DNA of 10,447 nt from Nitrososphaera_A sp036522495 (GTDB lineage: Archaea; Thermoproteota; Nitrososphaeria; Nitrososphaerales; Nitrososphaeraceae). A program made the position numbers and the translations under genes. The stretch spans positions 1-10,447 of the forward strand of contig DATDFS010000302.1 of the NCBI GenBank assembly GCA_036522495.1. The letters are read 5' to 3'. The notes beneath the pieces were generated by a model. It saw only the letters and a list, made by a program, of their open reading frames with translations. It did not search any database and was not told the origin of the DNA. Below are positions 5,152 to 10,447 of this stretch, piece by piece (position 1 is the first letter of the stretch; the number at the start of each line of letters is the position of its first letter).

Positions 5152-6954
5152 CTAAGGTGCCAACCTTCTTATCTGAAACTGCTGCTCTTTATTACTGCTG
5201 AGCGGAAGGCTAAATGCAAATGTAGCTCCTTTATCATCCTTATTATTTTGGGCCCAAATCTTTCCGCCATGAGCTTCAATGATACTTTTACAAATAAACA
5301 AACCAAGCCCTGTACCTGTTTCAGACTTTGTAGCAAATTTTGTAAATAGCCTAGGATATATTTCAGGATCTATTCCTGTGCCTGTATCTTTTATACTAAC
5401 AACAACTTCTTTGTCGTTATCGCTATCCCCATCAGCTTCCCCCTTTCCTTCAGCAGTGACATATATATCTCCTCCTTTTCCTTCAGTAAATTTAATGGCA
5501 TTATTTAAAAGATTAGAGATAAGTTGGGTAATTCTCCGTCTGTCTGCTTTTACTAAAAAAGATCTTTTGATATTAATGAAGTCTTTTAAAAATAATCGAA
5601 CATTACTCTTATTCTTTTCAATTTCATTTTTATAATCCTCTAGAATGTTTGATAAAAAATCATTTAAATTGAATTCCTCTTTTTGTAGGTTTAATGTCTT
5701 GCTTTCGATCTTTGTAACATCCAGTATATCATTGGTAAGCCTTTGAAGTCTTTCAGCATTTCTGTGTATTGCTTTTATCATTTCTTCTCGTTTTTCAGGG
5801 TGCTTTTGGAGTAGTTCTGAATATGCAAGAACAGCTTGTGTGGGTGTTCTTAGTTCATGACTTGCAATATTAATAAACTCTACCTGCATTTTATCATGAA
5901 TTTTTAACTGTTCATATAATTTTATTTGATTTGATAAACTCTCAAAGATTGAAACATAAGATAAAACAGTCGGTGTGCTTGTAGAATAAGTTGCTAATCC
6001 TATTGCATCTATAAAGTCCTGTTTTGAATCATCTGTTTTTTCTATTGCTAAGGATTTTTCTCTATCAACTACTAGTATCGTAACTGTACTTACTCTAATT
6101 TCTTTAGATGTTATTTCAATAGGCTGTATACTAAAAGAAGCCATATTTTCTTGATTTACAGCATATATATTGTGTATTTTTTCCTCAATAATATCATTAA
6201 TTGGAGTTAAAATCCTAACCTTTACATTCATTGCTTCTGCTAATTCTTTTAATGATTGCATTACTCCCAGACGCTCTTCACGAAGAAATGCATTGATTGT
6301 AGGCAGTATTAACAACACTTCAACTTTAGCTGATTTTACCAAATCAATAAATAGTTCTTGTATTTTTGAGGGAATTTGAATGACTGCAGTACTACCGGGA
6401 ACAATCCCTTGTTCTAGGTCTTTGATTCTTTGCTCTGCCGGTATTGCTTTATTCCAAAAACTTTCAAAGATATACTTTTGTTGTTCTACAATATCTTTAA
6501 CATTACTGTAGATAATTTGTTGTACTAGTCCTCTAAATTGTTGCCGCTGGACCTCCTCTTGTAATAAAGACCCAGAAGCCAAATACTCTTTTTCGCTAAT
6601 AGAAAAATTGGCCCTAAGTCCATCTATATGGCGAATCTCATCAAAGTAATTCATCAACTGTTTGCAGTATTTGACATTGTCTTTAGTAATATCTGTAATG
6701 TATCTTACTTTTCTATGGCTTTTTTTAAGATCAAAAAGTAATTTTCTAAAGTCCTCAATTTCAATAACCAATTTGGGAGCTTTATTATCACCACAGGAGT
6801 CTATCATATTGGATTTAGATAGAAATTGTATTATTGTATTCATAACATTCTCTGAACCATGTAATACCATAGTCGTCCCGGCACTAGTCTTGTCATAAGA
6901 GAATGTCAATGTATGAATTAATAATTGATACTGAATTATTAAGTATAAAAGCAT
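5152..6954 (-). CDS. Cytosolic hybrid-less sensor histidine kinase with PLD/TrmB-like sensory region
   Basis: It autophosphorylates on His and passes the phosphate to a regulator, most likely the one encoded next. Residues 29-180 and about 190-345 form an N-terminal sensory region with two alpha/beta units (VEVLLILPTINAFLREERLG, then VKVRILTP and TILVVDREKSLAIE). I read these as phospholipase-D-like folds similar to TrmB effector domains, without visible HKD catalytic motifs; this is inferred. A short coil leads to HisKA with His366 in NIASHELRTP. The ATPase domain follows: N-box around Asn485 (NLLNNAIKF), G1 box DTGTG (523-527), F-box near 537, and G2 box GTGLGL (547-552). There is no convincing transmembrane segment. 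The first 15-28 codons, including a hydrophobic LLYLIIQYQLL, overlap a TATA-like TTTTATACTT (6941-6950). The true start may therefore be TTG 6909 or ATG 6870. Confidence 0.95.
   Translation of the reverse strand: MLLYLIIQYQLLIHTLTFSYDKTSAGTTMVLHGSENVMNTIIQFLSKSNMIDSCGDNKAPKLVIEIEDFRKLLFDLKKSHRKVRYITDITKDNVKYCKQLMNYFDEIRHIDGLRANFSISEKEYLASGSLLQEEVQRQQFRGLVQQIIYSNVKDIVEQQKYIFESFWNKAIPAEQRIKDLEQGIVPGSTAVIQIPSKIQELFIDLVKSAKVEVLLILPTINAFLREERLGVMQSLKELAEAMNVKVRILTPINDIIEEKIHNIYAVNQENMASFSIQPIEITSKEIRVSTVTILVVDREKSLAIEKTDDSKQDFIDAIGLATYSTSTPTVLSYVSIFESLSNQIKLYEQLKIHDKMQVEFINIASHELRTPTQAVLAYSELLQKHPEKREEMIKAIHRNAERLQRLTNDILDVTKIESKTLNLQKEEFNLNDFLSNILEDYKNEIEKNKSNVRLFLKDFINIKRSFLVKADRRRITQLISNLLNNAIKFTEGKGGDIYVTAEGKGEADGDSDNDKEVVVSIKDTGTGIDPEIYPRLFTKFATKSETGTGLGLFICKSIIEAHGGKIWAQNNKDDKGATFAFSLPLSSNKEQQFQIRRLAP
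6941..6950 (-). promoter_or_regulatory. TATA-like box possibly driving the kinase-regulator operon
   Basis: On the minus strand this reads TTTTATACTT. It lies inside the first codons of the longest kinase frame. If it is the promoter, transcription starts near 6915-6920 and the first 12 or so codons cannot be translated. The next in-frame starts are a TTG at 6909 and an ATG at 6870; the latter lies just before the conserved VLHGSENV segment. Confidence 0.45.
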
Positions 6955-7452
6955 GTCATAAATCTCTTAAAAGAATCAGAAAAAGGTATTAGTAATAGAA
7001 AAGTGTTTTTACTAAGGGCTTGTGATCTAGATCTAGTTAATATGGTTTGGCGATAGGGGCAGCAGTCTTGCTTGGCAGGGTTGCACTTAATACTTTTCTG
7101 CAAAAAACCAACCCGAGACTTCATGGAAATCTGACGATCGTTTACCTTGTTTGTATAACTCTATGACTTTCCTTTCTCTTTTGGTATAATATGATCGTTA
7201 TTATTGATACTTAACACAGCAGATACCATTAGATAGAACACACTTAGCTATAGCTTTTGTTACCTTGATACCAGTTGATACCGCCATTGCCACCCTGATT
7301 TCACCTGTTACCATGAACTGAATAGCACGCTCAATAATGATAACAACACAGCTTAACAGGGTACCCTATAGCATATCTGATACAACAAGTTCCTCTTCCT
7401 AACCTAATACAACTATTATTCGCTTTTTATATAGGATTCAATACTTGTATAT
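6955..7452. other. 500-bp region between divergent kinase and Nudix genes
   Basis: No gene can be supported with confidence. A plus-strand frame from TTG 7047 to 7166 encodes 39 mostly hydrophobic residues (LAIGAAVLLGRVALNTFLQ). A minus-strand frame open from 7365 to a TAA at 7201-7203, with an ATG at 7312-7314, encodes MVTGEIRVAMAVSTGIKV. Both could be scraps of lost genes or chance. The octamer TTGATACC occurs twice 10 bp apart (7265-7272 and 7275-7282). CTAGATCTAG at 7027-7036 is a 10-bp palindrome. The Nudix promoter lies at the right end. Confidence 0.35.
7424..7433 (+). promoter_or_regulatory. TATA box of the Nudix gene
   Basis: TTTTTATATA has its centre about 24 bp upstream of the ATG at 7453. 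No ribosome binding site lies between them. This is the usual picture for a leaderless archaeal transcript and supports the chosen start. Confidence 0.7.
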
Positions 7453-7920
7453 ATGAAAGAACAACATTATAAAAATCCAATACCGACTGTAGATACTATT
7501 ATTCAAAAGGGTTCTCAAATTCTGCTAGTTAAAAGAAAAAAAGAGCCATTCAAAGGTCTTTTCGCTCTTCCTGGTGGATTTGTAAATGAGGGGGAACGAG
7601 TAGAAGATGCAGCGAAACGAGAAGCTAAGGAGGAAACATCTTTGGATATAGAACTAGTTGATATCTTAGGTGTTTATTCGGAGCCTAATAGAGATCCAAG
7701 AGGACATATCATGTCTACTGTCTTTGTTGGAAAGATTTCTTCTAATAATAAAGTCGACGCATTAGCGCAAGATGACGCAGCTAAAATAGAATGGATAAAT
7801 TTGGAAGAAGTGAATAATACTCACTTTGCATTCGATCATCAAAAAATTATATCGGATTACGAAAAGTGGAAACGGTCAGGTGGAACCTTTTGGTCTTCAA
7901 GAGTGTCACTGCAACTTTGA
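7453..7920 (+). CDS. Nudix hydrolase, ADP-ribose pyrophosphatase-like
   Basis: This cytosolic enzyme of 155 residues hydrolyses a nucleoside diphosphate linked to another group, using divalent metal. The Nudix box spans residues 42-65: Gly42, then Glu48, Arg56-Glu57 and the metal-binding pair Glu60-Glu61 (REAKEET). The last Gly of the usual GX5EX7REUXEEXGU signature is Ser63, a change common enough not to imply loss of activity. Before the box lies the strand QILLVKRKKEP and the LPGGFV turn. After it, SEPNRDPRGHIMSTVFVG is typical of the COG1051 ADP-ribose pyrophosphatase group and makes ADP-ribose or a similar NDP-sugar the best guess. The substrate cannot be fixed by sequence. A TATA box lies about 24 bp upstream and a hairpin follows the stop; it stands alone as a transcription unit. 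Confidence 0.95.
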   Translation: MKEQHYKNPIPTVDTIIQKGSQILLVKRKKEPFKGLFALPGGFVNEGERVEDAAKREAKEETSLDIELVDILGVYSEPNRDPRGHIMSTVFVGKISSNNKVDALAQDDAAKIEWINLEEVNNTHFAFDHQKIISDYEKWKRSGGTFWSSRVSLQL

Positions 7921-7923
7921 TCT

Positions 7924-7951
7924 GAACACATTTAGTATATGTTTTGTGTTC
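7924..7951. terminator. Hairpin just after the Nudix stop codon
   Basis: Perfect 7-bp arms GAACACA (7924-7930) and TGTGTTC (7945-7951) enclose 14 nt that contain a T4 run. It starts 3 nt after the stop codon and also lies beyond the end of the decayed minus-strand gene (7954). A two-way terminator role is likely but inferred. Confidence 0.45.
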
Positions 7952-7953
7952 TA

Positions 7954-8457
7954 CTAATGGTGCAGAGATTCTATAAGCAGTATTGGAAATATTGGTAGTA
8001 ACATAGAATAAAAAATACTCGACTGGTTAAACCTCAAAACAAATTGCTGTAGTTGTCGTCGTTCATTTAAGAGGCCATCTATGTCATTTTGTAAAGTATC
8101 AACATTCTGGTGATGCATGTTCTCGGCACGCTTAACTCCTGTATTTTTGTATATCCTGCATAAGCAGTTTGGAGATTATAAGATCTTTATCATCAATACC
8201 TTCATTATTGTATCTACTGCTTGAGTCACTAGTAGAAGAGCATTTTCGTATCCCTATTTCCTGAAAGTAAGTCTTGAACCGCTCAAAACACTGAGCAGAT
8301 AAACAACAGCTACTGCAGTTGCTGCTCCAATTGCTACATTGAGAATTCGGATAAATGGAAGATACCATTGATCAGGATAATAGAGATTGAGTAGGATTAT
8401 AACGAATGGTACTAAGAATATTTGGGTAAGGGCAATAGTGGCTTCAAAACTAGGAAT
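7954..8457 (-). pseudogene. Decayed gene: two-helix membrane protein with coiled-coil C-terminus
   Basis: Reading the minus strand in one phase from 8457 to the TAG at 7954-7956 gives consistent protein sequence broken by stops. First come two hydrophobic segments (IALTQIFLVPFVIILLNLYY, then ILNVAIGAATAVAVVYLLSV), ending with LTFRK and a TAG at 8254-8256. Next comes GYENALLLVTQAVDTI, after which the good sequence moves to another phase (NNEGIDDKDLIISKLLMQD). It returns to the first phase at an A5 run (8144-8148) for VKRAENMHHQNVDTLQNDID and LLNERRQLQQFV, a clear coiled coil. A pair of opposite shifts at about 8203-8214 and 8144-8148 restores the frame. An in-frame TAA at 8458-8460 separates a possible 25-codon N-terminal piece reaching 8535. 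No single phase is intact. I do not recognise the family; the layout suggests a membrane-anchored coiled-coil protein. Confidence 0.68.
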
Positions 8458-8680
8458 TTAAGAGGTTTGAGGATAATCAGCTAAAGTCAAAAACAACGAC
8501 AGCGCTGCACAGTCGCTGAAATTTTCTATGTATCTTTACATTGTTCCGTCAACTAATGGACATATTTATCGGCACTGAAAAAATCAAGGAATTGCATGTT
8601 ACTAAAAACTCTCAGAAGGTATGATAAACGTCAATAATATGATTATGAGTAGCTACATATTATGATTAATTCGCGTGGAG

Positions 8681-8722
8681 TGTTGTTCTATATAGTTTCT
8701 GAACAGTTAAGAAAGAACAACA
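8681..8722. repeat. 9-bp perfect inverted repeat
   Basis: TGTTGTTCT (8681-8689) and AGAACAACA (8714-8722) are separated by 24 nt. There is no T-tract after it on the plus strand. It could be an operator, a structured RNA stem or chance. Confidence 0.35.
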
Positions 8723-8779
8723 TTGCACTTAGATATATTTCTACATTCATCTTGTAAATAAGAAGGGCTCTTCATGTGT

Positions 8780-8926
8780 TTATGATACAATGATTTCTAG
8801 GGCAGTACCATGCTCATTTTCAACTATACCAGCTACAAAAAGGCGTCTGCAACTAACAATGTTAGGATCATTACCTGGACAGTCTATGGCACCCTGATCA
8901 ACACAGATGAGATCGAATGTGTGCAT
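8780..8926 (-). CDS. Possible small Cys-containing protein of 48 residues
   Basis: From the ATG at 8924-8926 this encodes a peptide with natural composition: MHTFDLICVDQGAIDC, then PGNDPNIVSCRRLFVAGI, ending in ALEIIVS. There are three cysteines (residues 8, 16 and 27), acidic residues and a hydrophobic C-terminal part, but no long hydrophobic run. The frame stays open upstream to 8959 and includes a TTG at 8947. A TATA-like ATATAAT on the minus strand (8974-8980) lies about 30 bp upstream of that TTG, so the leaderless start might be TTG, adding 7 residues (LGWQNKS). Frames of this length occur by chance in AT-rich DNA; composition and the promoter are the reasons for listing it. No family is recognised. 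Confidence 0.38.
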   Translation of the reverse strand: MHTFDLICVDQGAIDCPGNDPNIVSCRRLFVAGIVENEHGTALEIIVS

Positions 8927-8974
8927 GCTCTTATTCTGCCAACCCAATAAGAATACAGCCTATTTTTATGTCTA

Positions 8975-9139
8975 TTATATTCCATCATTATAAGCAACTT
9001 GCAAGACTCTTTGAATGAGTTGGATCTTGATAGCAACCCTGTTATAGAGTACAGCACATACATGCATACTTGACAAGTTGGTAAGTTTTAACCTAATAAT
9101 GTGGCTTCTTTTCGATAATTCCGAACACAAAAGCATCAT
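8975..9139 (-). CDS. Possible 54-residue basic protein
   Basis: The frame starts at two ATG codons (9134-9139) directly after a TAG and ends at a TAA at 8975-8977. It encodes a basic, helical-looking peptide (SKRSHIIRLKLTNLSS, later RVAIKIQLIQRVLQVAYNDG). It shares strand and phase with the possible gene at 8780-8926 but is separated from it by four stop codons, so they are not one reading frame. No clear TATA box was found upstream. This length is expected by chance several times in a window of this size, so confidence is low. Confidence 0.22.
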   Translation of the reverse strand: MMLLCSELSKRSHIIRLKLTNLSSMHVCAVLYNRVAIKIQLIQRVLQVAYNDGI

Positions 9140-9233
9140 CTAATAAAGCAACAAGATGCTATAACCCCAACGATTAAGGATGCATGCAACAACATGAGCT
9201 TTTTTAGCTTGTGTCATACTACCTCTGTCTATT

Positions 9234-9398
9234 ATGACTCCATCATTATCAGACTTTGAAAATATACTGTTGGATAGAATTAAAGATCTTAGAGGTAGAA
9301 TACACAAAGCACACAATCCTGTCTATAATGAGACTGTAATGATTGAAATAGAAACACCACAATGGGTTTTATCCCAAATTGATAGGTCAAAGCAGTAA
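9234..9398 (+). CDS. Small soluble helical protein of 54 residues, unrecognised
   Basis: From the ATG at 9234 the peptide reads MTPSLSDFENILLDRIKDLR, then GRIHKAHNPVYNETV and MIEIETPQWVLSQIDRSKQ. It has a predicted amphipathic helix with alternating Leu/Ile and charged residues, a polar middle and a second helix. Charge is balanced and there is no membrane segment, unlike most chance frames in AT-rich DNA, which tend to be hydrophobic. A short T-rich TTTTTTAG (about 9200-9207) lies about 30 bp upstream and could act as a weak TATA box. A hairpin at 9465-9482 follows before the convergent gene. It could be a small adaptor or a nucleic-acid-associated protein, but no family is recognised. Confidence 0.45.
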   Translation: MTPSLSDFENILLDRIKDLRGRIHKAHNPVYNETVMIEIETPQWVLSQIDRSKQ

Positions 9399-9464
9399 AA
9401 GTCCTATTTTTACAGATGCTAAACAGTGGCAACTACAATCATAAAATCTGAAACAAAGAATACT

Positions 9465-9482
9465 TTGGTAAATACTTACCAA
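9465..9482. terminator. Hairpin between convergent genes
   Basis: Perfect 7-bp arms TTGGTAA (9465-9471) and TTACCAA (9476-9482) enclose a 4-nt loop, ATAC. It lies between the plus-strand small gene (ending 9398) and the minus-strand gene (ending 9548). There is no long T-run, so termination is a guess based on position. Confidence 0.35.
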
Positions 9483-9547
9483 CAGACATATACCATGCTT
9501 ATTAGGAGGAAAAATAGAGTTTAAAGATACTGCTTGCAGCCTGACAG

Positions 9548-9901
9548 CTACTTCTCATTCCAATCAATTATATTCTCATTAAGTGGCGGTAGAGGACCTG
9601 AAAAGTCTATTCCAAATGCTTTCTTTGCAAATTCGCGAAACTTTATAGCCCATGGATGATTTGAAGTAGCAAATTCTTTTAGAGTATTAGCAGGGTCTTT
9701 TGTCTCTATACTTATTACTTCAAGATCAGAAACTCCGCTACTGCCTGGTGGACTGCGTTGAATCCAAACCTGTTCGTGAGAGATACCTGCAGTTCTGTAG
9801 AAATCGTCATGTTCTTTACCATGACCATTTTCCTGTACGAACTTCTTTGCTAGTTCTGCTCCTCCTGGGAGATAAGGTAATACAAAGCAATAGTTTACCA
9901 T
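9548..9901 (-). CDS. Small cytosolic protein, DUF6176/ABM-like ferredoxin fold candidate
   Basis: This is a 117-residue soluble protein. It opens with a beta strand and PG turn (CFVLPYLPGGAELAKKFV), continues with a helix, then GISHEQVWIQRSPPG, a strand LEVISIETKDPANTLKEFAT, and ends with HPWAIKFREFAKKAFGIDF and a Pro-rich tail ending in DWNEK. This order (strand, PGK-like turn, helix, W-x-Q strand, acidic strand, helix, W-F helix) is that of small proteins with a dimeric alpha/beta ferredoxin-like fold, as in antibiotic-biosynthesis-monooxygenase-like and DUF6176-type families, often found in bacteria as hypothetical genes. The name is by resemblance only. No catalytic residue can be assigned. 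It has its own TATA box 26 bp upstream of the ATG and no cotranscribed neighbour. Confidence 0.88.
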   Translation of the reverse strand: MVNYCFVLPYLPGGAELAKKFVQENGHGKEHDDFYRTAGISHEQVWIQRSPPGSSGVSDLEVISIETKDPANTLKEFATSNHPWAIKFREFAKKAFGIDFSGPLPPLNENIIDWNEK

Positions 9902-9920
9902 TTCGAATACTGATACAAAC

Positions 9921-9933
9921 TGAATATAAATAA
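9921..9933 (-). promoter_or_regulatory. TATA box of the 117-residue protein gene
   Basis: On the minus strand this reads TTATTTATATTCA, with its centre about 26 bp upstream of the ATG at 9901. This fits a leaderless transcript and supports the start codon chosen. Confidence 0.65.
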
Positions 9934-9988
9934 ACTCTGGTAGATTGACCGATCTATAGAAGCTGCGATAGAGGCTACCTATAATGGC

Positions 9989-10153
9989 TTATGAGTGTAT
10001 GTCATAAATCTGAAAAGGTACTTTGCTTAGAATGGTATTGCAATAAAGAGTCCAAAGTCCACATAGACAGACACCAACAAGAAGTAGCCTAACGGTTATG
10101 GGCATGCATCGCAATTGTACGAAACTTTGCTGCGTGGAGTTAGCCCTCAGCAT
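9989..10153 (-). CDS. Possible 54-residue single-helix membrane protein
   Basis: From the ATG at 10151-10153 (a second ATG is at 10103-10105) the frame encodes a polar, basic start (MLRANSTQQSFVQLRC), then one hydrophobic helix (VRLLLVGVCLCGLWTLYC) and a short polar tail ending at a TAA at 9989-9991. Positive residues precede the helix, as expected for an N-in membrane anchor. Three cysteines lie in or beside the helix. It is placed between divergent genes and would be read towards the gene that starts at 9901. No clear TATA box is seen upstream. A frame of this length could be due to chance. Confidence 0.3.
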   Translation of the reverse strand: MLRANSTQQSFVQLRCMPITVRLLLVGVCLCGLWTLYCNTILSKVPFQIYDIHS

Positions 10154-10180
10154 TTCTTTCAATCGTTTCTAGTCTATGTC

Positions 10181-10195
10181 AATAAATAATATATG
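10181..10195 (+). promoter_or_regulatory. TATA box of the membrane-protein gene at 10215
   Basis: The AT-only tract AATAAATAATATAT lies with its centre about 25-28 bp upstream of the ATG at 10215, the normal spacing for a leaderless archaeal transcript. Confidence 0.6.
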
Positions 10196-10214
10196 ATGTT
10201 AATAGTACAGGAAT

Positions 10215-10447
10215 ATGCACGAAACGACGTTTCAATCCGAGCGTCTCTTACTCAGAATCGGATCAATCACACTTCTTACTGGTCTTGCTATTTTTACCAT
10301 ATCTACCGCGTTTCATGCCTCCAGAGAAGATCCAACCAACCACCTACGCGTATTTGCAGAATATGCCAATAGCCCACCATGGATAGCTGCTCATATAGGC
10401 CAGTTTGTAGGCGGAATAGTAGTTTTTGCTGGAGGATTTGTAGCTCT
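10215..10447 (+). CDS. Membrane protein, N-terminal part (runs off the window)
   Basis: The first 77 codons are present. A polar start (MHETTFQSERLLLR) leads into a first helix (IGSITLLTGLAIFTIS), then an external loop TAFHASREDPTNHLRVFAEY with ANSPPWIAAHIGQF, and the start of a second helix (GGIVVFAGGFVAL). The loop pattern with H-x-SREDP-x-NH, VFAEYA and W-x-A-x-H-x-GQF matches a family of small four-helix membrane proteins that I recall as hypothetical proteins in actinobacteria and soil Thaumarchaeota. Conserved His, Arg, Glu and Asp in the loop might bind a ligand or metal; that is speculation. Codons here are richer in G and C at the third position than in the kinase, which may reflect later arrival or higher expression. 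The start is supported by a TATA box 25-28 bp upstream. Confidence 0.85.
   Translation, partial: MHETTFQSERLLLRIGSITLLTGLAIFTISTAFHASREDPTNHLRVFAEYANSPPWIAAHIGQFVGGIVVFAGGFVA

Larger units (their letters stand above)
8536..9547. other. About 1 kb with no long gene; several small frames
   Basis: Possible small proteins at 8780-8926 (minus), 8975-9139 (minus) and 9234-9398 (plus) are listed separately. A further plus-strand frame at 8662-8757 (31 residues, starting MINSRGVLFYIVSEQLRKNN) overlaps an inverted repeat at 8681-8722. A hairpin lies at 9465-9482. No RNA gene or mobile-element end is recognised. Confidence 0.4.
9902..10214. other. Divergent intergenic region, 9901 to 10215
   Basis: It holds the TATA boxes of both flanking genes (9921-9933 minus; about 10181-10195 plus) and a 54-codon minus-strand frame (9989-10153), listed separately. 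No repeat or RNA gene is seen. Confidence 0.45.

Noticed and set aside
6953..6965. ATGTCATAAATCT repeated at 9999-10011
   Set aside because: One 13-nt match is expected by chance in a window of this size; flanks do not match.
6939..7124. 61-codon minus-strand frame upstream of the kinase
   Set aside because: Basic, low-quality composition, no promoter, and it overlaps the kinase start.
8132..8368. 78-codon minus-strand frame as an intact gene
   Set aside because: Its N-terminal half (Ser/Cys-rich) is a shadow of a hydrophobic frame in the next phase; only its last 30 or so codons belong to the decayed gene.
9700..9933. 77-codon plus-strand frame over the 117-residue gene
   Set aside because: Antisense shadow; it covers the opposing gene and its promoter.

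Overview
The window looks like chromosomal DNA of an ammonia-oxidising archaeon of the Nitrososphaerales, perhaps close to Nitrosocosmicus. This is inferred, not proven. The support is: AT-rich sequence; TATA boxes about 24-31 bp upstream of start codons, as in leaderless archaeal promoters; an AglB/Stt3 oligosaccharyltransferase remnant; an XPD/Rad3-type helicase remnant; a cytosolic histidine kinase of a type I recall as expanded in soil Thaumarchaeota; and a secreted protein rich in N-glycosylation sequons. No rRNA, complete tRNA, CRISPR array or intact insertion sequence was found.

Layout. 1-851: the end of a small Cys-containing reading frame, then an unrecognised beta-rich protein (387-851). 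840-1038, minus: a broken small membrane protein. 1121-1699, minus: a secreted, sequon-rich protein with a clear promoter. 1984-2788, plus: the 5' part of an aglB-like gene joined to the 3' end of a Rad3/XPD-like helicase, with frameshifts in both. 2789-3401: a GC-richer patch with hairpins and gene scraps, a possible 31-residue membrane peptide and a strong inverted repeat acting as a two-way terminator candidate. 3402-4214, minus: an intact six-helix membrane protein. 4329-4612, plus: a probably frameshifted coiled-coil/membrane gene. 4755-6954, minus: a histidine kinase followed 4 nt later by a single-domain response regulator. 6955-7452: mostly non-coding. 7453-7920, plus: an intact Nudix hydrolase. 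7954-8457 (perhaps to 8535), minus: a membrane/coiled-coil gene broken by stops and frameshifts. 8536-9547: about 1 kb with several possible small proteins. 9548-9901, minus: a small intact ferredoxin-like-fold candidate. 10215 to the end, plus: the start of an intact membrane protein.

The clearest working unit is the kinase-regulator pair. The other intact genes (Nudix, membrane proteins, 117-residue protein) appear to be single transcription units with their own promoters. The most notable feature of the window is gene decay: at least two clear pseudogene loci, and several weaker ones, lie between intact genes. The long genes are undamaged, including a 600-codon kinase, so general sequencing error is a poor explanation. 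I did not find a convincing new multi-gene defence or mobile system.
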